Origin: Rhizophagus clarus
Lineage: Eukaryota; Glomeromycota; Glomeromycetes; Glomerales; Glomeraceae
NCBI GenBank assembly: GCA_015698045.1
Contig: BLAL01000058.1
Coordinates: 1,118,501-1,182,500, forward strand
DNA: 64,000 nt
Direction: 5' to 3'
Made by a program: the position numbers and the translations under genes. A model generated the notes under the pieces. The model was given only the letters and a program-made list of their open reading frames with translations, had not been told where the DNA came from and ran no database searches. Positions 25,140-34,490 of this stretch are shown here, one piece after another (within the stretch, counting starts at the first letter, position 1; every line of letters starts with the position of its first letter).

Positions 25140-26745
25140 TGATATTTTGATAGAAAAGAATAAGGCAAACATATTAAAGATATTTAGAAAAAGTCAAGAA
25201 AATATAACATTTATATTTTGGCTATGGTCATTCGTTTATGAAATTTCTTATGACGGTTTGTATATAACAGATAATAATTAATATTTATCTCTCAAATCGG
25301 AGATTTCTTAGAATTGCGCATATTAATGTCATATTTTTTTTTTTTTTTGATATTTTGATAGAAAGGGTCAAGAAAATATAAGTAATGCATTTGTATTTCG
25401 GCCTTGATCATTTGTTCATGAAATTTCTTATGCCGGTTTGTATATAACAGCTAGTAATACAATATTTTTCTCTCAATTGGTGATTTTGATAAAATTGCAC
25501 ATATTGATGTCTAATTTTTTTTGATATTTTTATAGAAAAGACCAAAAAGAAATATAAGAAATACATTTGTATGTCAGCCATGATCATTGCTTATGAAATT
25601 TTTTATAACGGTTTGTATTGAACGGATAATAATTAGTTAATAATCTCAATCGAAGATTACTGAAAATTGCATATAATAATGTCGAATTTTTTTTTGATAC
25701 TTTGATAGAAAAAGTCAAGAAAATATAAGTAATACGTTTATATTTCGGCCATGAGCATTTGCTCATTATGACGGTTTGTATATAATAGATAATAATTTAA
25801 TATTTATCTCTCAATTGAAGATTTCTTAAAATTGCACATATTAATGTTGACTTTTTTTTGATATTTTTATAGAAAACTTCAAGAAAATATAAGAAATGCA
25901 TTTATATTTGGCCATGATCATTTGCTCATGAAATTTCTTGTAAAGTTTTGTATATAACAAATAGTAATTAAATAATTATTTCAATCAGAGATTTCGTAAT
26001 AATATACTTATTAATGTCGAATTTTTTTTTAATATTTTGATAGAAAAAGTCAAGAAAATATAAGTAATACGTTTATATTTTGACCATGATCGTTTGCGCA
26101 TTAAATTTCTTATGACTGTTTGTATATAACAGACAATTATTAATATTAATGTCGAATTTTTTTTGATATTTTGATAGAGAGGGTCAAGAAAATATAGGTA
26201 GTTTCTTGTATTTCGGCCATGATCATTTGCTCATGAAATTTTTTGTAACGATTGTATATAACAAATAGTAATTTAATATTTATCTCCAAATCGGAAATTT
26301 CTTAAAATTACATATATTAATATTCAAATTTTTATTGATATTTATAGAAAAGGTTAAGAAAATATAAGAAATATATTTATAAGTCAGCCATGATCATTTG
26401 CTCATGAAATTTCTTATAACGGTTTGTATAGAACGGATAATAATTAATTAATTATTACAATCTGAAACTACTGAAAATTACACATAATGATGTCTAATTT
26501 TTTTTTTTTTGATATTTTATAGAAAAGACCAAGAAAATATAAGAAGTACATTTATATGCCAGCCATGATCATTTGCTCATGAAATTTCTTATAACGGTTT
26601 GTATAGACTGATTTAATTAAATAATTATCTCAATCGGAGATTACTGAAAATTGCACATAGTAATGTCAAATTTTTTTTCGGTATTTGATAGAAAAGACAA
26701 TGAAAATATAAGAAATATATTTATTTGTCTGCCACGATCTTATTC
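25140..26745. repeat. Satellite-like tandem array, ~170-bp unit, about 10 copies
   Basis: The word GATATTTTGATAGAAAA and variants recurs at about 25142, 25349, 25530, 25697, 25859, 26031, 26165, 26337, 26511 and 26680, i.e. mostly every 162-181 bp. Each unit also contains AAGAAAATATAAG, GCCATGATCATTTGCTCATG and ACGGTTTGTATATAACAG in the same order. Copies are diverged by substitutions and small indels, so the array is old. No coding capacity. Confidence 0.88.
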
Positions 26746-27507
26746 ATAGTATTAAATATCGCAATAACATCGAAAAGAGTGAATTAAGTTGAAATTAGTG
26801 ACTATTTAAGTTCCAGTATTTCAAAGTCCGACGGAGCGAGGTTTATGGAAGCGAATGATTTCTATTATTAATACGGTATGCAATTGAATCGCGCAAAATT
26901 GTTTATACTATTAATACTATTTATATAATGATATTGCGGCATTTTAATGAATTATAGATAATACATACTGAAAGTATGCACTGTATTGATGGTCTGTATA
27001 AATATGCACAAAATTTGCTGGTTGAGAGTTAAGTAAAGTGACGAATGAAATTAAAGCAATCGATTAAAATTTATCGAGCTCCAAGTGCAGTAAAAAAAAA
27101 TAATTTGTAAAAATGGGTGTGTTATCAGAATAATTGTGAAGTATGTAACATATACGCATAAAGACAACATATTCAGTCAGTATTTATGCATTAAAAAAGG
27201 TGGTTTTGATAAATATGATAAGATATAATAATATCATGATTAAAAATAGTTTTTAAGCTCATTCGTATCATGGAAACCTATCGATCATTGCAACTTTTGA
27301 CGAGTTTTATAACTTTTTATATCACAGTATCAGTTTAAGGTGAACCGACCGAACTATTATCTATTATAAAATTTACAATACATTCAATATCAAAGTTTAA
27401 ATTTTTACTTGCTTTATATAACTTTTAAAATCATAGTGTTATTTGTGTATAAATTATAAAAAAATAAGGGTGAATTTATTCCTCATCCGGGTGAGATCTG
27501 ATATTAC
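26746..27507. other. Intergenic, no gene seen
   Basis: AT-rich DNA without credible frames or strong repeats. Confidence 0.5.
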
Positions 27508-27510
27508 TCA

Positions 27511-29030
27511 CCCTATCACGTGATAAACATTTTAATTTTTGATTGGCTTATTTTTTTAACTTAAAATTTATTCTCACGTAAAATATAAAAAACTTGCTGT
27601 TAAAAAAAATTCCGTAGTATGAAACACAACTTTTATGTTACTGTATTTATTCCCTCAAAGTTTATTGAATAGAAGAGTGAAATACATTATTCAAAACTAA
27701 AACTTAAGTTTATTGTATTCAAAGCTAAAACTCTTATCTTTAATATAACTAGTGATAATGATGCGAAACCCAACAATAATGACAAAATGTGAAAAGTAAT
27801 GAAACAAAAACAAAATAAACGGAAAAGAAGACAAGACCAAAAGAGAGTGAAATAATAATATGTTTGATGAAAGGAGAAAAAACGAAAGGAAGGGACGAAG
27901 AAATAAAAGAGAACAAAATTAAAACAAAGGGGAAGGAGAACAGAAATAGAAGGGCAAATGAAAGGTAAAGAGAAAAAAAATTAACATAAAGGAAAATGAA
28001 AAGGGGAAGGGATCAAAAATTAAAATAAAAGGAAAAACAAGAGGGAGGTAACAAAAAAGAAGAAAATAAAGGAAACAAAGAGAAAAATGAAACGAAAATG
28101 AAAATAAAATGAAAGAAAGGTGGAAGGGAATAAAATCAAAAATGAAACGAAAAGAAAAGATGAAAGAAAAAATTTTGTTAGTAATGAAGATAAAGGGATA
28201 CAGTAAAAAAAAAAGAATAAAACGGAATATCCACCCATTTTGAAAAGATCCAGAAAACCTAAAAAAACGTGTCACAAAATAATAAAATTACCATTATAAT
28301 TATAATTTTGCAATATAAAATGATGACAAAAAGGAAGACGAATGTAAAGAAGACAAAAACAGAAGACAAAAGGAATGGGAAGGAAAATGGAAGGAAAAAT
28401 GGAAGGAGAAAGTGAAGAAAAAAGAAAAAACAGAAAGAGAAAAACAAAAGAAACAGATAGGAGGGGAAACGAGAATGAAAATAAGGGAAAAAAATGAAAG
28501 AAAAGAGAATAAAGAAGTGAAAAACAAAAGGGGAAGGGAACAAAAATAAAAGAGCATCGAAATCAAAATGAAATGAAGACAAAAAAAAAAGAAAAATGAA
28601 AGTCTGTTGTTAGTAACGGTAATGAACACAAGAATAAGAGAATACAACAAAAAAAAATAAAGCCGAGCACCCACCTTCTCTTTCAGAGAGTTTCGGCAAA
28701 CCTAAAAAAGAGAAAACTAGAAGTAGCCGAAATCTAAAAAAGAAGCCAAACCTATAGGAAAGAAGGAATGAAATAAAGTTAGAAACAAAACAAAAAAAAT
28801 TAGAAGCGAAAAAAAATAATATACCTTTGACGCGAAACCAGAAAAACTTAATAAAGATCTAAGAAGAAAAAAAGAAAGAAATTAGAAAACAAAAAAAAGA
28901 AGCGAAAATAAGAGAAAGACGAGAAATATCAAACCTTTGATGCGAGAACAAAAGCTAAAAAAAGAGAAACGGATAGCTGGTTAATAGTAAAATTTCATTA
29001 GCCAATTAAAATATTTATACGTGATAGGGG
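27511..29030. mobile_element. Possible element with short inverted ends enclosing a polypurine tract
   Basis: CCCTATCACGTGATAAACATTTTAATT... GATTGGCT at 27511-27548 is matched in inverse by AGCCAATTAAAATATTTATACGTGATAGGGG at about 28999-29030. The enclosed 1.4 kb is almost entirely purine on the + strand. No transposase and no clear target duplication are seen, so the superfamily is open. Confidence 0.45.
27820..28960 (+). repeat. Polypurine tract of about 1.1 kb
   Basis: For over a kilobase the + strand is nearly only A and G, made of irregular GAAAAGGAGAA, GGGAAGGAAAATGG and AAAGAGAAAAACAAA words with occasional AAATGAAA. The minus-strand frames it opens (F/S/L-rich) are composition artefacts. 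The tract is not a simple short-period microsatellite. Confidence 0.85.
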
Positions 29031-29499
29031 AGCATAGCGGACTATACTTGCCGCCCATTTAAATGGGATGGGAGTCCCATCCCATCCCAATTCCAAATCC
29101 CATTTCCATTCCAATCCCAAATCCCATTCCCAATCCCATCCCAAATCCCAAATTCCATCCCAAATCCCATTTGAATATACAATAAATATTTATGAATTTT
29201 GTTATTTTTTTAAGAATAAAATTTTTTTCTTTTACTGTTTATCTTTAAAAAAATTTATTTTTTGGCACTTTTAGTAATATTTTATTATTTCTTTATATTT
29301 TTTTTTATATTTAATGATTTGTAAATATTGTTATATTAGATATTCATAGCCCAATAATTAAAAATACTGTATATTAATAAATTTAAATTTATAATTAAAA
29401 AATTTTTTTTAAGTGCTAAGCCTTTTTTATTGAATAAAAAGCCATTTTGTTAAATACTAAGCTTAGCCACTTTTTGTTAAATACTGAATTCTTAGTAAT

Positions 29500-29840
29500 T
29501 TTGATACATTTTTTATTAAATATTAAGTATTTTTTATTAAATACTAAGTATTTTTTATTAAATACTAAGTATTTTTAATTAAATACTAAGTATTTTTAAT
29601 TAAATACTAAGTATTTTTAATTAAATACTAAGTATTTTTAATTAAATACTAAGTATTTTTTATTAAATACTAAGTTTTTTTTGTTTTTTCTTTTATTAAT
29701 AATTTTATTAAATATTAAGCCATTTTTGTTAATATTTTTATTACATACCAAGCCTTTTTTTGTTAATAATATTATTTAATACTAAGCCTTTTTTTTGTTA
29801 ATAATATTATTAAATAATAAGCCTTTTTTTTGTTAATAAT
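29500..29840. repeat. Tandem repeat, 21-bp unit
   Basis: AAGTATTTTTAATTAAATAC plus T, with T/A variants, is repeated about every 21 bp, most regularly at 29540-29660. Further copies become longer (TTTTTTTGTTAATAATATTA) towards 29840. Confidence 0.8.
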
Positions 29841-29856
29841 ATTATGGGATATGGGA

Positions 29857-30283
29857 TGTATACATGAAGTCAAAATTAAAACCCAAAAGTCAAAATATTT
29901 TGACTTAGGAAGGTTAAAAATCAAAATTAAAGTCGAAATAGTCGAAATTACACATAGTCATGTGATTTTTATAATTATAATTCAATACCAAATTTTAAAC
30001 GTGAATAACTCTGTCAATATTGATGCTACAGATATGTAACACATATCATTGGAATCCTCTCGATGAGCTGAATCAAACCGCATCAAATCATAAAAATTGG
30101 ATCACTGGATGCAGAGATTGTTAACTTTGAATTTTAATATTATTGTTTACTATAAAAATCACATGACTATGACATAATTTTGGCCATTTTGACTTTTGGA
30201 GGGGCCCAGGTCAAAATCATTTTGACTATTTCAATCATTTCGGGGTCAAAATTAACCAATTTCAGTTTCATGTATAATGTGAT
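29857..30283. mobile_element. Foldback MITE (~0.42 kb) in GGGATAT repeats
   Basis: TATACATGAA at about 29859 mirrors TTCATGTATA ending near 30276. An inner pair CATAGTCATGTGATTTTTATA (29953-29973) has a perfect complement in the right arm near 30152-30175, and CAAAAT/ATTTTGAC words also pair. It is flanked on both sides by ATGGGATATGGG. Confidence 0.65.
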
Positions 30284-30294
30284 GGGATATGGGA

Positions 30295-30299
30295 TATGG
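30295..30299. other. Target site duplication TATGG (left)
   Basis: TATGG abuts the left terminus and recurs at 45069-45073 after the right terminus. Reading TATGGG gives a 6-bp duplication if the left end is taken one base further in. The target is itself a GGGATAT repeat, so the exact length is ambiguous. Confidence 0.6.
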
Positions 30300-31213
30300 G
30301 TCGTCGGTACCAGGCTACGCCCGGCGCTGGGCTGAAGCCCCAGTATACATCCCCCCTCCGGGGTAAACCCTATCAGATCCCCTTCCAGTTAGGCTCCAGC
30401 GCCTTATGGCGCATCTCTAACAATACCATAGATAAATACCATTTCCCCTGGTACAAACTACTATGTATGCTCCTAGTACCAACTTAGTACTAATCATCGT
30501 ACCAACAAACATAACAAATAACCATCAAAATCACGAAATAAAGGCAAAATCATATACAACATCACTCTGGTACGAATGGTCAAAGAGAATTTCAAAAAAT
30601 TTTAAGAAAAAAAAACTCCAGACATCATATATATACTCCTATACGTATAAAAAAAAAAAAATAAAGTATTTTAAGAAATTTTTCTGCCCAATGTACCAGA
30701 CGAATTTCAGACCCAAAAGTATCGATTTTACAGTTTTAAAGTCTCCAGAAAACCAATTTCATCATCGACCCTGGTACAAGAAGTGGTCAAAATTGGTACA
30801 AACTTGGACTCCTGCTCTTTGTACCAAAATATTGGCATCACTCTTGGTACGAACTCCAGACATCATACATATATACCTATATATACCCCTATACGTACAA
30901 AAAAATAAAGTATTTCGAGAAATTTTTCTGCCCAATGTACCAGACGACCAAAGTATCGATTTTACATTTCTGAAGCCTTCAGAACGTTAATTTTACTAAA
31001 ATTCTGGTCAAAAAAAATGGACCAAATTGGTTCTAAGAAAAAATTCGCTGTTTGTACCAAAATATTAGCACCACTTTTAGGTCAATGACCTTGGTCCAAA
31101 CTCTGATACATACTTCTTATACAGATCAGTCCTCATACTAGATACCCATACCAGTCATCAATCAGTTCGTACCTGGGTGTATCAACCCCCAAGAGACAAA
31201 TATACTGAAAAAA
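30300..31213 (+). repeat. Left terminal inverted repeat of the Maverick (~914 bp)
   Basis: Starts GTCGTCGGTACCAGGCTACG and runs to TATACTGAAAAAA. It matches the complement of 44155-45068 with a few substitutions and indels (for example CCGGGGTAAACC versus CCAGGGTAAAACC). The open frame at 30463-30990 is present in mirrored, shorter form in the right copy and has no protein-like character. Confidence 0.93.
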
Positions 31214-31229
31214 AAACAGCTATTATCGA

Positions 31230-31496
31230 TCACCCAACTAAATGTTCAACTATCTCTTTTAATGGTTTTTCAAATCCAAACTCTTTAGCACGCTTTGCAT
31301 TATCTAGTTTTAATCCAAGAATGAATGCTACTTTAATGTTTACATCATCCAAATCCTCATTTCGGGCTATAGCATACAATTTCATTGACTCAAAATATTC
31401 ACTTACAGAACCATCACCCTGTGTAGGAGCTGGTATTTCTATTTCTTGGTCACTTTCTAATCTTGAAGTACTTGGAGGAGTTGTTGGTCTTCCCAT
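31230..31496 (-). CDS. Small Maverick protein, unknown
   Basis: 88 aa from ATG 31496-31494 (MGRPTTPPSTSR); the upstream in-frame GTG was not used. It has a Pro/Ser/Glu-rich N-terminus, then a compact helical C-terminus (YFESMKLYAIARNEDLDD, VAFILGLKLDNAKRAKEFG, LKEIVEHLV). The segment VNIKVAFILGLKLDN loosely recalls the helix preceding the end of Gag capsid C-terminal domains, but this is not enough to name it. First gene inside the left repeat. Confidence 0.55.
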   Translation of the reverse strand: MGRPTTPPSTSRLESDQEIEIPAPTQGDGSVSEYFESMKLYAIARNEDLDDVNIKVAFILGLKLDNAKRAKEFGFEKPLKEIVEHLVG

Positions 31497-31535
31497 TGTT
31501 ATGTTTATCACTAATAAATAGTGTTATATTTTCAA

Positions 31536-31850
31536 TTAATCCTCTTTTGTCGCCTCCCTTAAATACCTCTTAATATAAGCCTGAACTTTGTCATCGGCAT
31601 CCAAAAGCTTAAGACCAAGTTTCTTAGCCTTCTTATTTGTAGCCATCTTCTTTCTCTTTTTCTTAGCATCCAAAACCTCTCTTTTGCTATGTAATTTAAC
31701 CTCCCAATTCTCACCAGTAAGGGTATTCTTGTGCGTCCCACAGATAATACAATCACCATGAATTCGATATCGACCTTTATCAGTCATATCCTGAACTTCT
31801 GAAGAGGTTTCTGTCTTCTTTTTACACTTTGTACAATGTATCTCTGTCAT
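31536..31850 (-). CDS. Zinc-ribbon protein, DUF5679-like
   Basis: 104 aa from ATG 31850-31848; the in-frame GTG two codons upstream is an unlikely start. CTKCKKKTE near the N-terminus and GDCIICGTHK about 25 residues later form a four-cysteine ribbon in the pattern of DUF5679 (CxxCK.K.E ... G.C..CGT). A Lys-rich helix (DAKKKRKKMATNKKAKKLG) and a C-terminal helix follow. A nucleic-acid-binding role is plausible. Divergent from the integrase with only 46 bp between start codons. Confidence 0.65.
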   Translation of the reverse strand: MTEIHCTKCKKKTETSSEVQDMTDKGRYRIHGDCIICGTHKNTLTGENWEVKLHSKREVLDAKKKRKKMATNKKAKKLGLKLLDADDKVQAYIKRYLREATKED

Positions 31851-31896
31851 ATCCACAAATTTGAATTTTAGAAGTAAATCTTTAATTTTGAGCGAT
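31851..31896. promoter_or_regulatory. 46-bp divergent intergenic (zinc ribbon / integrase)
   Basis: Only 46 bp separate the two start codons. It must contain, or overlap with, both translation leaders. It holds TTTGAATTTTAG and TTTAATTTTGAG, AT-rich blocks suitable for a short bidirectional promoter. Inference from spacing only. Confidence 0.35.
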
Positions 31897-32994
31897 ATGA
31901 CCCCTTTAGAGAGGTATTACAAATTTTATAACCTATCAGGGGTACCAGTACGTCTTCTTAAAGATCAAGAGCATTATAACATCTATCGAAGACCTCTAAA
32001 GGAGAAAAGATCTGAGCGTCCAAAAGTAATCGTCTGGAAAGAAAATGCTACCCAACAGTCTGATTTAGCAGAAATGCCTATAGACCCTAAGGGATACCAT
32101 TATTTTCTCGTAGTAGTAGAAATATCAAGAAGACGAGTAGATGCTGAGCCTATCAAAAATAAGACAGCTAATAGCGTATTAAAAGCATTTATTAAAATAT
32201 ATAAACGTGGTCGTATCCAACCTCCTATTCATAGACTAGAAACTGATTCTGGTTCAGAATTTACTAACTCACAAATACGTGATTTTTTCCTTAATAGCAT
32301 TGGAGTTATGATGAGATTTGGAGAACCTGAACGTCATAAACAGCAATCATTTGCAGAGAGAGCAATTCAGGCTATAGAAGAACCGCTTTTCAGAAGAATG
32401 ACAGCACAGGAACTAAAAACTGGTGAGACATCGGTAGAATGGTCTGAAGACTTCCATAATATAGTAAGATTAGTAGATGAAAAGTGGCAAAAAGATCCGC
32501 CTAAAATCCCAGAAGGTCCACCTAAAATTGATAAAAATACAGAGTTACTACTAGAAGGGACACTAGTTCGAACCAAACTTCATGAACCTATATCAGTACT
32601 TGGAAAAAAATTACATGGTAAGTTCAGAATAGGCGACATTAAATGGGACCCAAAAGTTCGTATAATTAAAAAGCTTATCCTTTCTCCTGAACAACCACCT
32701 ACATATTTACTTGATGGACCACATGGTAGGTTAGGAGTATCTAGATGTGCATATACTAGAAAAGAATTGCAAGTCATTCCTATCAACGAAAAACCCCCAC
32801 CTGATTCGGTCATAAGGGGACGGCCAGAAAGATATGTACCTGAAAGGATTCTTAAGCATCGTACCAGAAAGGGTCAGCTCCAATACTTAGTCAAATGGGA
32901 ACGCTATCCAGAAGACGAATCTACATGGGAGCCAGCTGACAGATTACAAGAAGACATTCCCAATCTAATACGTATCTATAATGATACAAAATAG
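31897..32994 (+). CDS. int: DDE integrase with C-terminal chromodomain
   Basis: 365 aa from ATG 31897 (MTPLERYYKF); a TTG-initiated extension is possible but not needed. The retroviral/Ty3-type catalytic core has D56 (QQSDLAEMP), D117 (ETDSGSEF) and E154 (SFAERAIQA), i.e. a D,D36E triad. No HHCC N-terminal zinc finger is seen. A beta-rich middle region (KLHGKFRIGDIKWDP) resembles an integrase C-terminal domain, followed by a chromodomain at about 313-360 (ERILKHRTRKGQLQYLVKWE, STWEPADRL). The enzyme would join the element ends to target DNA; the chromodomain is expected to bind methylated histone tails and bias insertion to heterochromatin. This matches the insertion in simple-repeat DNA. Confidence 0.93.
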   Translation: MTPLERYYKFYNLSGVPVRLLKDQEHYNIYRRPLKEKRSERPKVIVWKENATQQSDLAEMPIDPKGYHYFLVVVEISRRRVDAEPIKNKTANSVLKAFIKIYKRGRIQPPIHRLETDSGSEFTNSQIRDFFLNSIGVMMRFGEPERHKQQSFAERAIQAIEEPLFRRMTAQELKTGETSVEWSEDFHNIVRLVDEKWQKDPPKIPEGPPKIDKNTELLLEGTLVRTKLHEPISVLGKKLHGKFRIGDIKWDPKVRIIKKLILSPEQPPTYLLDGPHGRLGVSRCAYTRKELQVIPINEKPPPDSVIRGRPERYVPERILKHRTRKGQLQYLVKWERYPEDESTWEPADRLQEDIPNLIRIYNDTK

Positions 32995-33106
32995 ATTATA
33001 TTTTTTTTTTCGAAAAATTCTAAAATTGTAATTAAAGATAAGGGTATAATAAAGTAAATCATATAATAAATATTCGAAATTAAACATATCCATTATATAC
33101 TAAAAA

Positions 33107-33733
33107 ATGTATACTGACATTGCTACATTCTTAGATGTATCCCCAGAATGGGTAGAAAACTGGTTAAATACTCCAATCAAGGAAACTGGCCACACTGTAA
33201 ATGCTACTTTCAAGAGAACTGATATATTTCAGATACATGAAATTGCTCGTGTCATCATGTATCAACTTAACCAGCTTGCCGAAGAGGACTACTGGAAAGC
33301 TGTAGAAGATTATAAGATTTTTGATAAAGAAGTAGATCCTGTTTTTGAAAAATATTTAGGTATGAATAAAGCTCTTACAGATAAACTATACAAAAAAATT
33401 ATGGATTTGGCCGATAAAAAAAGGGTAGCTTTTGCGTATCAGGTAGAGATAGAAAAAATTATGTTACAAGGTGGATTTGCATATAAAGATACAGAAAAGA
33501 TTTATATAATTTATCATATTAACATGCTAGCTGGTGGGTTGGACCCTTATGAAATCCCAGGATTCGGTGAACCAGAAGAAGAATCATCTTGGCAACCAGA
33601 TTACTGGGGAGATGAAGATCCAGACGATCCTGCAAATTGGCAATCGATGCCGGATGAATCTGATGAAGATCTAAGTGATGATTCAAGCGATTTTGATGAA
33701 CCAAATGAATCTTATCTAGAATATGTTGAATAA
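33107..33733 (+). CDS. Maverick protein of unknown function, acidic C-terminus
   Basis: 208 aa, ATG at 33107. The first 30 residues look like a small helix-turn-helix (YTDIATFLDVSPEWVENWL). A helical middle follows (IFQIHEIARVIMYQLNQLAE, LTDKLYKKIMDLADKK), and the last 55 residues are strongly acidic (DPDDPANWQSMPDESDEDLS). Convergent with the protease gene, 49 bp apart. The family is not recognised. The leading HTH-like segment hints at DNA binding; this is inference. Confidence 0.7.
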   Translation: MYTDIATFLDVSPEWVENWLNTPIKETGHTVNATFKRTDIFQIHEIARVIMYQLNQLAEEDYWKAVEDYKIFDKEVDPVFEKYLGMNKALTDKLYKKIMDLADKKRVAFAYQVEIEKIMLQGGFAYKDTEKIYIIYHINMLAGGLDPYEIPGFGEPEEESSWQPDYWGDEDPDDPANWQSMPDESDEDLSDDSSDFDEPNESYLEYVE

Positions 33734-33782
33734 ATCGATTGGAATTTTATATTTTTTTTTTATGTCCTATTTGCATCCAGAA

Positions 33783-34490
33783 TTATAGGAATAAAATATC
33801 CCTATCATTGCATGTAAGGGCAATATGACTTCGAGATTCATGAACATCATAATTATACCTTTTAAGGCACGCTCGGCTTAAACCGATTTCTCTATGCTTA
33901 TACCTTTTTAGGACTACAAGATCTTCTTTAATGATACAACTACCACTCTGTGGTGGTGAAAGGTTTATCGATACATTTTTTACTATACCAAGTGTCTCAC
34001 CATCCCCTGATGCACCAGTAATACTATGCTTTATAGATTTATCAACTTTTAGTTTTAGTTCGTGACATGCTTCTTCTTGGATAAAGGAAACATTAGCACA
34101 GGAATCCGCTAAACACTGAATATCTATCCCATTTACATTTCCATTTATAGCTAAAAGATCTTTAGTATTTTCCAATCGAGCGACATCAATATCCATAGCC
34201 ATTGGGTCTGAATATTCCTCCTGTACTGCTGGTTGTTCTTGAGGAGCGCTTTCATAATTTTCTAATATTTTATAGACGATCTCCTGAATAATCTTTCTGA
34301 TATCAGCAAGTTTTAGAAGATTTAAGAGCTCCGTTTTAGTAAAATTCGTTGATGGCTTAATAGCAGGAAGTTTTACCATCTTAGTCGAATTAGATGCCGA
34401 TTTTGTCGATTTAGATGGTGGTGATTTAGTTGCTGGTAGTTTACCTTTATTTGAAACTATCTTTTTTTTGGACGAGCATAATTTCTCCAT
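33783..34490 (-). CDS. pro: Retropepsin-like aspartic protease
   Basis: 235 aa from ATG 34490-34488; a GTG lies two codons upstream and the frame is closed by TAG just before. The basic Ser/Lys/Pro-rich N-terminus and a helix are followed by a retropepsin-type fold: IQCLADSCANVSFI in the position of the catalytic D-S/T-G loop, then hydrophobic strands (LGIVKNVSINL), and EIGLSRACLKRYNYDV in the position of the conserved I-G-x-x-x-L end segment. The catalytic Asp is kept but the Gly of the DSG triad is Cys. The frame overlaps the end of the Gag gene by about 45 bp in the +1 frame, with an A8 run inside the overlap, so it may be made as a Gag-Pro fusion. Role: maturation of capsid precursors. 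Confidence 0.78.
   Translation of the reverse strand: MEKLCSSKKKIVSNKGKLPATKSPPSKSTKSASNSTKMVKLPAIKPSTNFTKTELLNLLKLADIRKIIQEIVYKILENYESAPQEQPAVQEEYSDPMAMDIDVARLENTKDLLAINGNVNGIDIQCLADSCANVSFIQEEACHELKLKVDKSIKHSITGASGDGETLGIVKNVSINLSPPQSGSCIIKEDLVVLKRYKHREIGLSRACLKRYNYDVHESRSHIALTCNDRDILFL

Noticed and set aside
27919-28674. Minus-strand F/S/L-rich frames in the purine tract
   Set aside because: Created by T/C composition; no start context, motif or splice structure.
30463-30990. Open frame of 175 codons in the left Maverick repeat
   Set aside because: It lies wholly in the terminal repeat, its counterpart in the right copy is broken into shorter frames by indels, and the composition shows no protein character.
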